Notes under the pieces: model-generated | What the model saw: only the letters and a program-made list of their open reading frames with translations | Databases searched by the model: none | Told to the model about the DNA's origin: nothing | Part shown: positions 63,276-64,000 of the stretch, in pieces | How the letters are laid out: the number at the start of each line of letters is the position of its first letter | Numbering within the stretch: the first letter of the stretch is position 1 | Assembly: GCF_900143565.1 (NCBI RefSeq) | Contig: NZ_FREX01000003.1 | Coordinates: 372,001 to 436,000 of the forward strand | Direction of reading: 5' to 3' | Origin: Pseudovibrio sp. Alg231-02 | Lineage (GTDB): Bacteria > Pseudomonadota > Alphaproteobacteria > Rhizobiales > Stappiaceae | Length of the DNA: 64,000 nt | Position numbers and translations under genes: made by a program

Positions 63276-63416
63276 GTGGTTGTCCCCGGAAGAGCTGGAA
63301 GCGGTATCCTATCGGAAAAGATTAACATTAATGCTGGGGGTCTGTGATGCCCTGAAACCGGGAGGGGTAACGCTTCGAGTGGTTTAATGCCTAGGGCTTT
63401 CATTTTAAGTGGAGTT

Positions 63417-64000
63417 CTAAGGAATACGACGCGTGCGATTGTGAATAGTGAGGGGGCGTCGCACGCGTTCTGTCATGCGACGTTCTATGTGAGAGAGCTC
63501 GTTGTAGTTATCGACGGTGATGCCCTTCCAATATCTGACGATGGGAAGGCCTATGCGGAGTTGAAAAGCACCAATGGGATAGTTGATGTCGCTGTGATAG
63601 CGGATCTGTCCAACAAATGTGGTCTTCAATCCAGGTAGGCCAAGCCAGCCTGCACGGGATAATTCAAACCGTCCCTGTGCTCCGCTTATCTCTTCAATGT
63701 TGTTGGCGGTTCTATAAAAGCCTCCTGCATAGATGCGGAGGCCGAACCCCAGATCCTCAGTTCCGGGGAGGTCGTAGCCAATCTCTCCTGAAAGGTTGAG
63801 GAGAGGAATGTTTTCGCGTTGGTCTGTGCTACCCGGCTCCGGTTCCAGAATGCGGACTTTGCTTGTCGGGAATTGTGCGTTGAAGCGAGCCTCATAGTTA
63901 TTTGCCAGAAACTCGATGCCCGTGGTGACTGCAGTTGCGGGGCCGCGTTCGTAATCTTCCTTGTAGTTCATGAAGATGTAGGTGCTGCCAATCAGGTTTG
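63417..64000 (-). CDS. Outer-membrane beta-barrel protein, partial
   Basis: The frame runs to the window edge without a stop, so the ATG at 63971 is probably internal and the N terminus is missing. Sequence of about 190 residues with alternating hydrophobic strands (VTTGIEFLANNYEARFNAQFP, FGLRIYAGGFYRT, TTFVGQIRYHSDINYPIGAFQLRIGLPIV), like an outer-membrane barrel such as the inverse autotransporter type. The C terminus is basic. Exact family not assigned. Confidence 0.6.
   Translation of the reverse strand, partial: NLIGSTYIFMNYKEDYERGPATAVTTGIEFLANNYEARFNAQFPTSKVRILEPEPGSTDQRENIPLLNLSGEIGYDLPGTEDLGFGLRIYAGGFYRTANNIEEISGAQGRFELSRAGWLGLPGLKTTFVGQIRYHSDINYPIGAFQLRIGLPIVRYWKGITVDNYNELSHIERRMTERVRRPLTIHNRTRRIP

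Overview
The window is chromosomal DNA of an alphaproteobacterium, most likely a marine member of the Hyphomicrobiales or Stappiaceae close to Pseudovibrio. That placement is inference from gene content: rsmB-heparinase-purH synteny, system I ccm genes beside acnA, phaA/phaB with PhaR, a SAM-II riboswitch before metZ, a double-length dCTP deaminase and RIME-like palindromes. No rRNA, complete tRNA, CRISPR array, transposase or integrase was seen. Two sites with a TTTCACGTGAAA core (10160-10175 and 53100-53115) resemble parS and suggest that the window lies near the chromosome origin.

Layout. 36-10109: protease htpX, rRNA methylase rsmB, a heparinase-like protein, purH, a GT39 glycosyltransferase, two GNAT acetyltransferases and a Tat-exported carbonic anhydrase. 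10110-15133: an accessory region with repeats, module A and a complete retron. 15134-25512: acnA, a cupin protein, ccmABCDG, a DUF1223 protein, a CDF transporter and an orphan UgpE-like permease. 25589-42764: mostly single housekeeping genes (amt-glnK, TusA, phhB, LMW-PTP, PAP2, a hybrid kinase, two AEC carriers, gluQ, alkA, ispA, cfa, TM2 proteins). 43007-46604: peroxide defence (AhpD, AhpC, OxyR), mtgA and rpmF. 46766-55560: a secreted carboxylesterase, PHB genes (phaB, phaA, phaR), a HAD phosphatase, a GlcG-like protein and ggt. 55561-59083: the second accessory region with module B and a HEPN-type gene broken by a frameshift. 59074-64000: yigZ and dcd, then metZ under a SAM-II riboswitch, a membrane protein and a partial outer-membrane barrel.

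The main discovery is a retron operon on the minus strand (14653-12269). Its order is a HEPN-like protein, a winged-helix-like protein, an msr-msd noncoding RNA and a retron reverse transcriptase. The RNA has an 11-bp perfect a1/a2 repeat (13406-13416 with 13270-13280), two msr hairpins and a long msd hairpin. The probable RT start codon overlaps a2. The genes are AT-rich against the host. I could not match this effector pair to a retron type I know.

The second discovery is a two-copy module, A (about 12240 down to 10172) and B (about 55871 to 57590), in opposite orientations 45 kb apart. Each copy has a strongly conserved leader, a small protein with a CACG motif near its N terminus, a GCTGG-CCAGC hairpin and a conserved intergenic element of about 450 bp. 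Within the leader, three segments that can pair with each other have changed together between copies, which argues for a switching RNA. Each module borders an AT-rich island with a HEPN-type protein. A decayed duplicate of the acnA 3' end and terminator lies between acnA and the retron.
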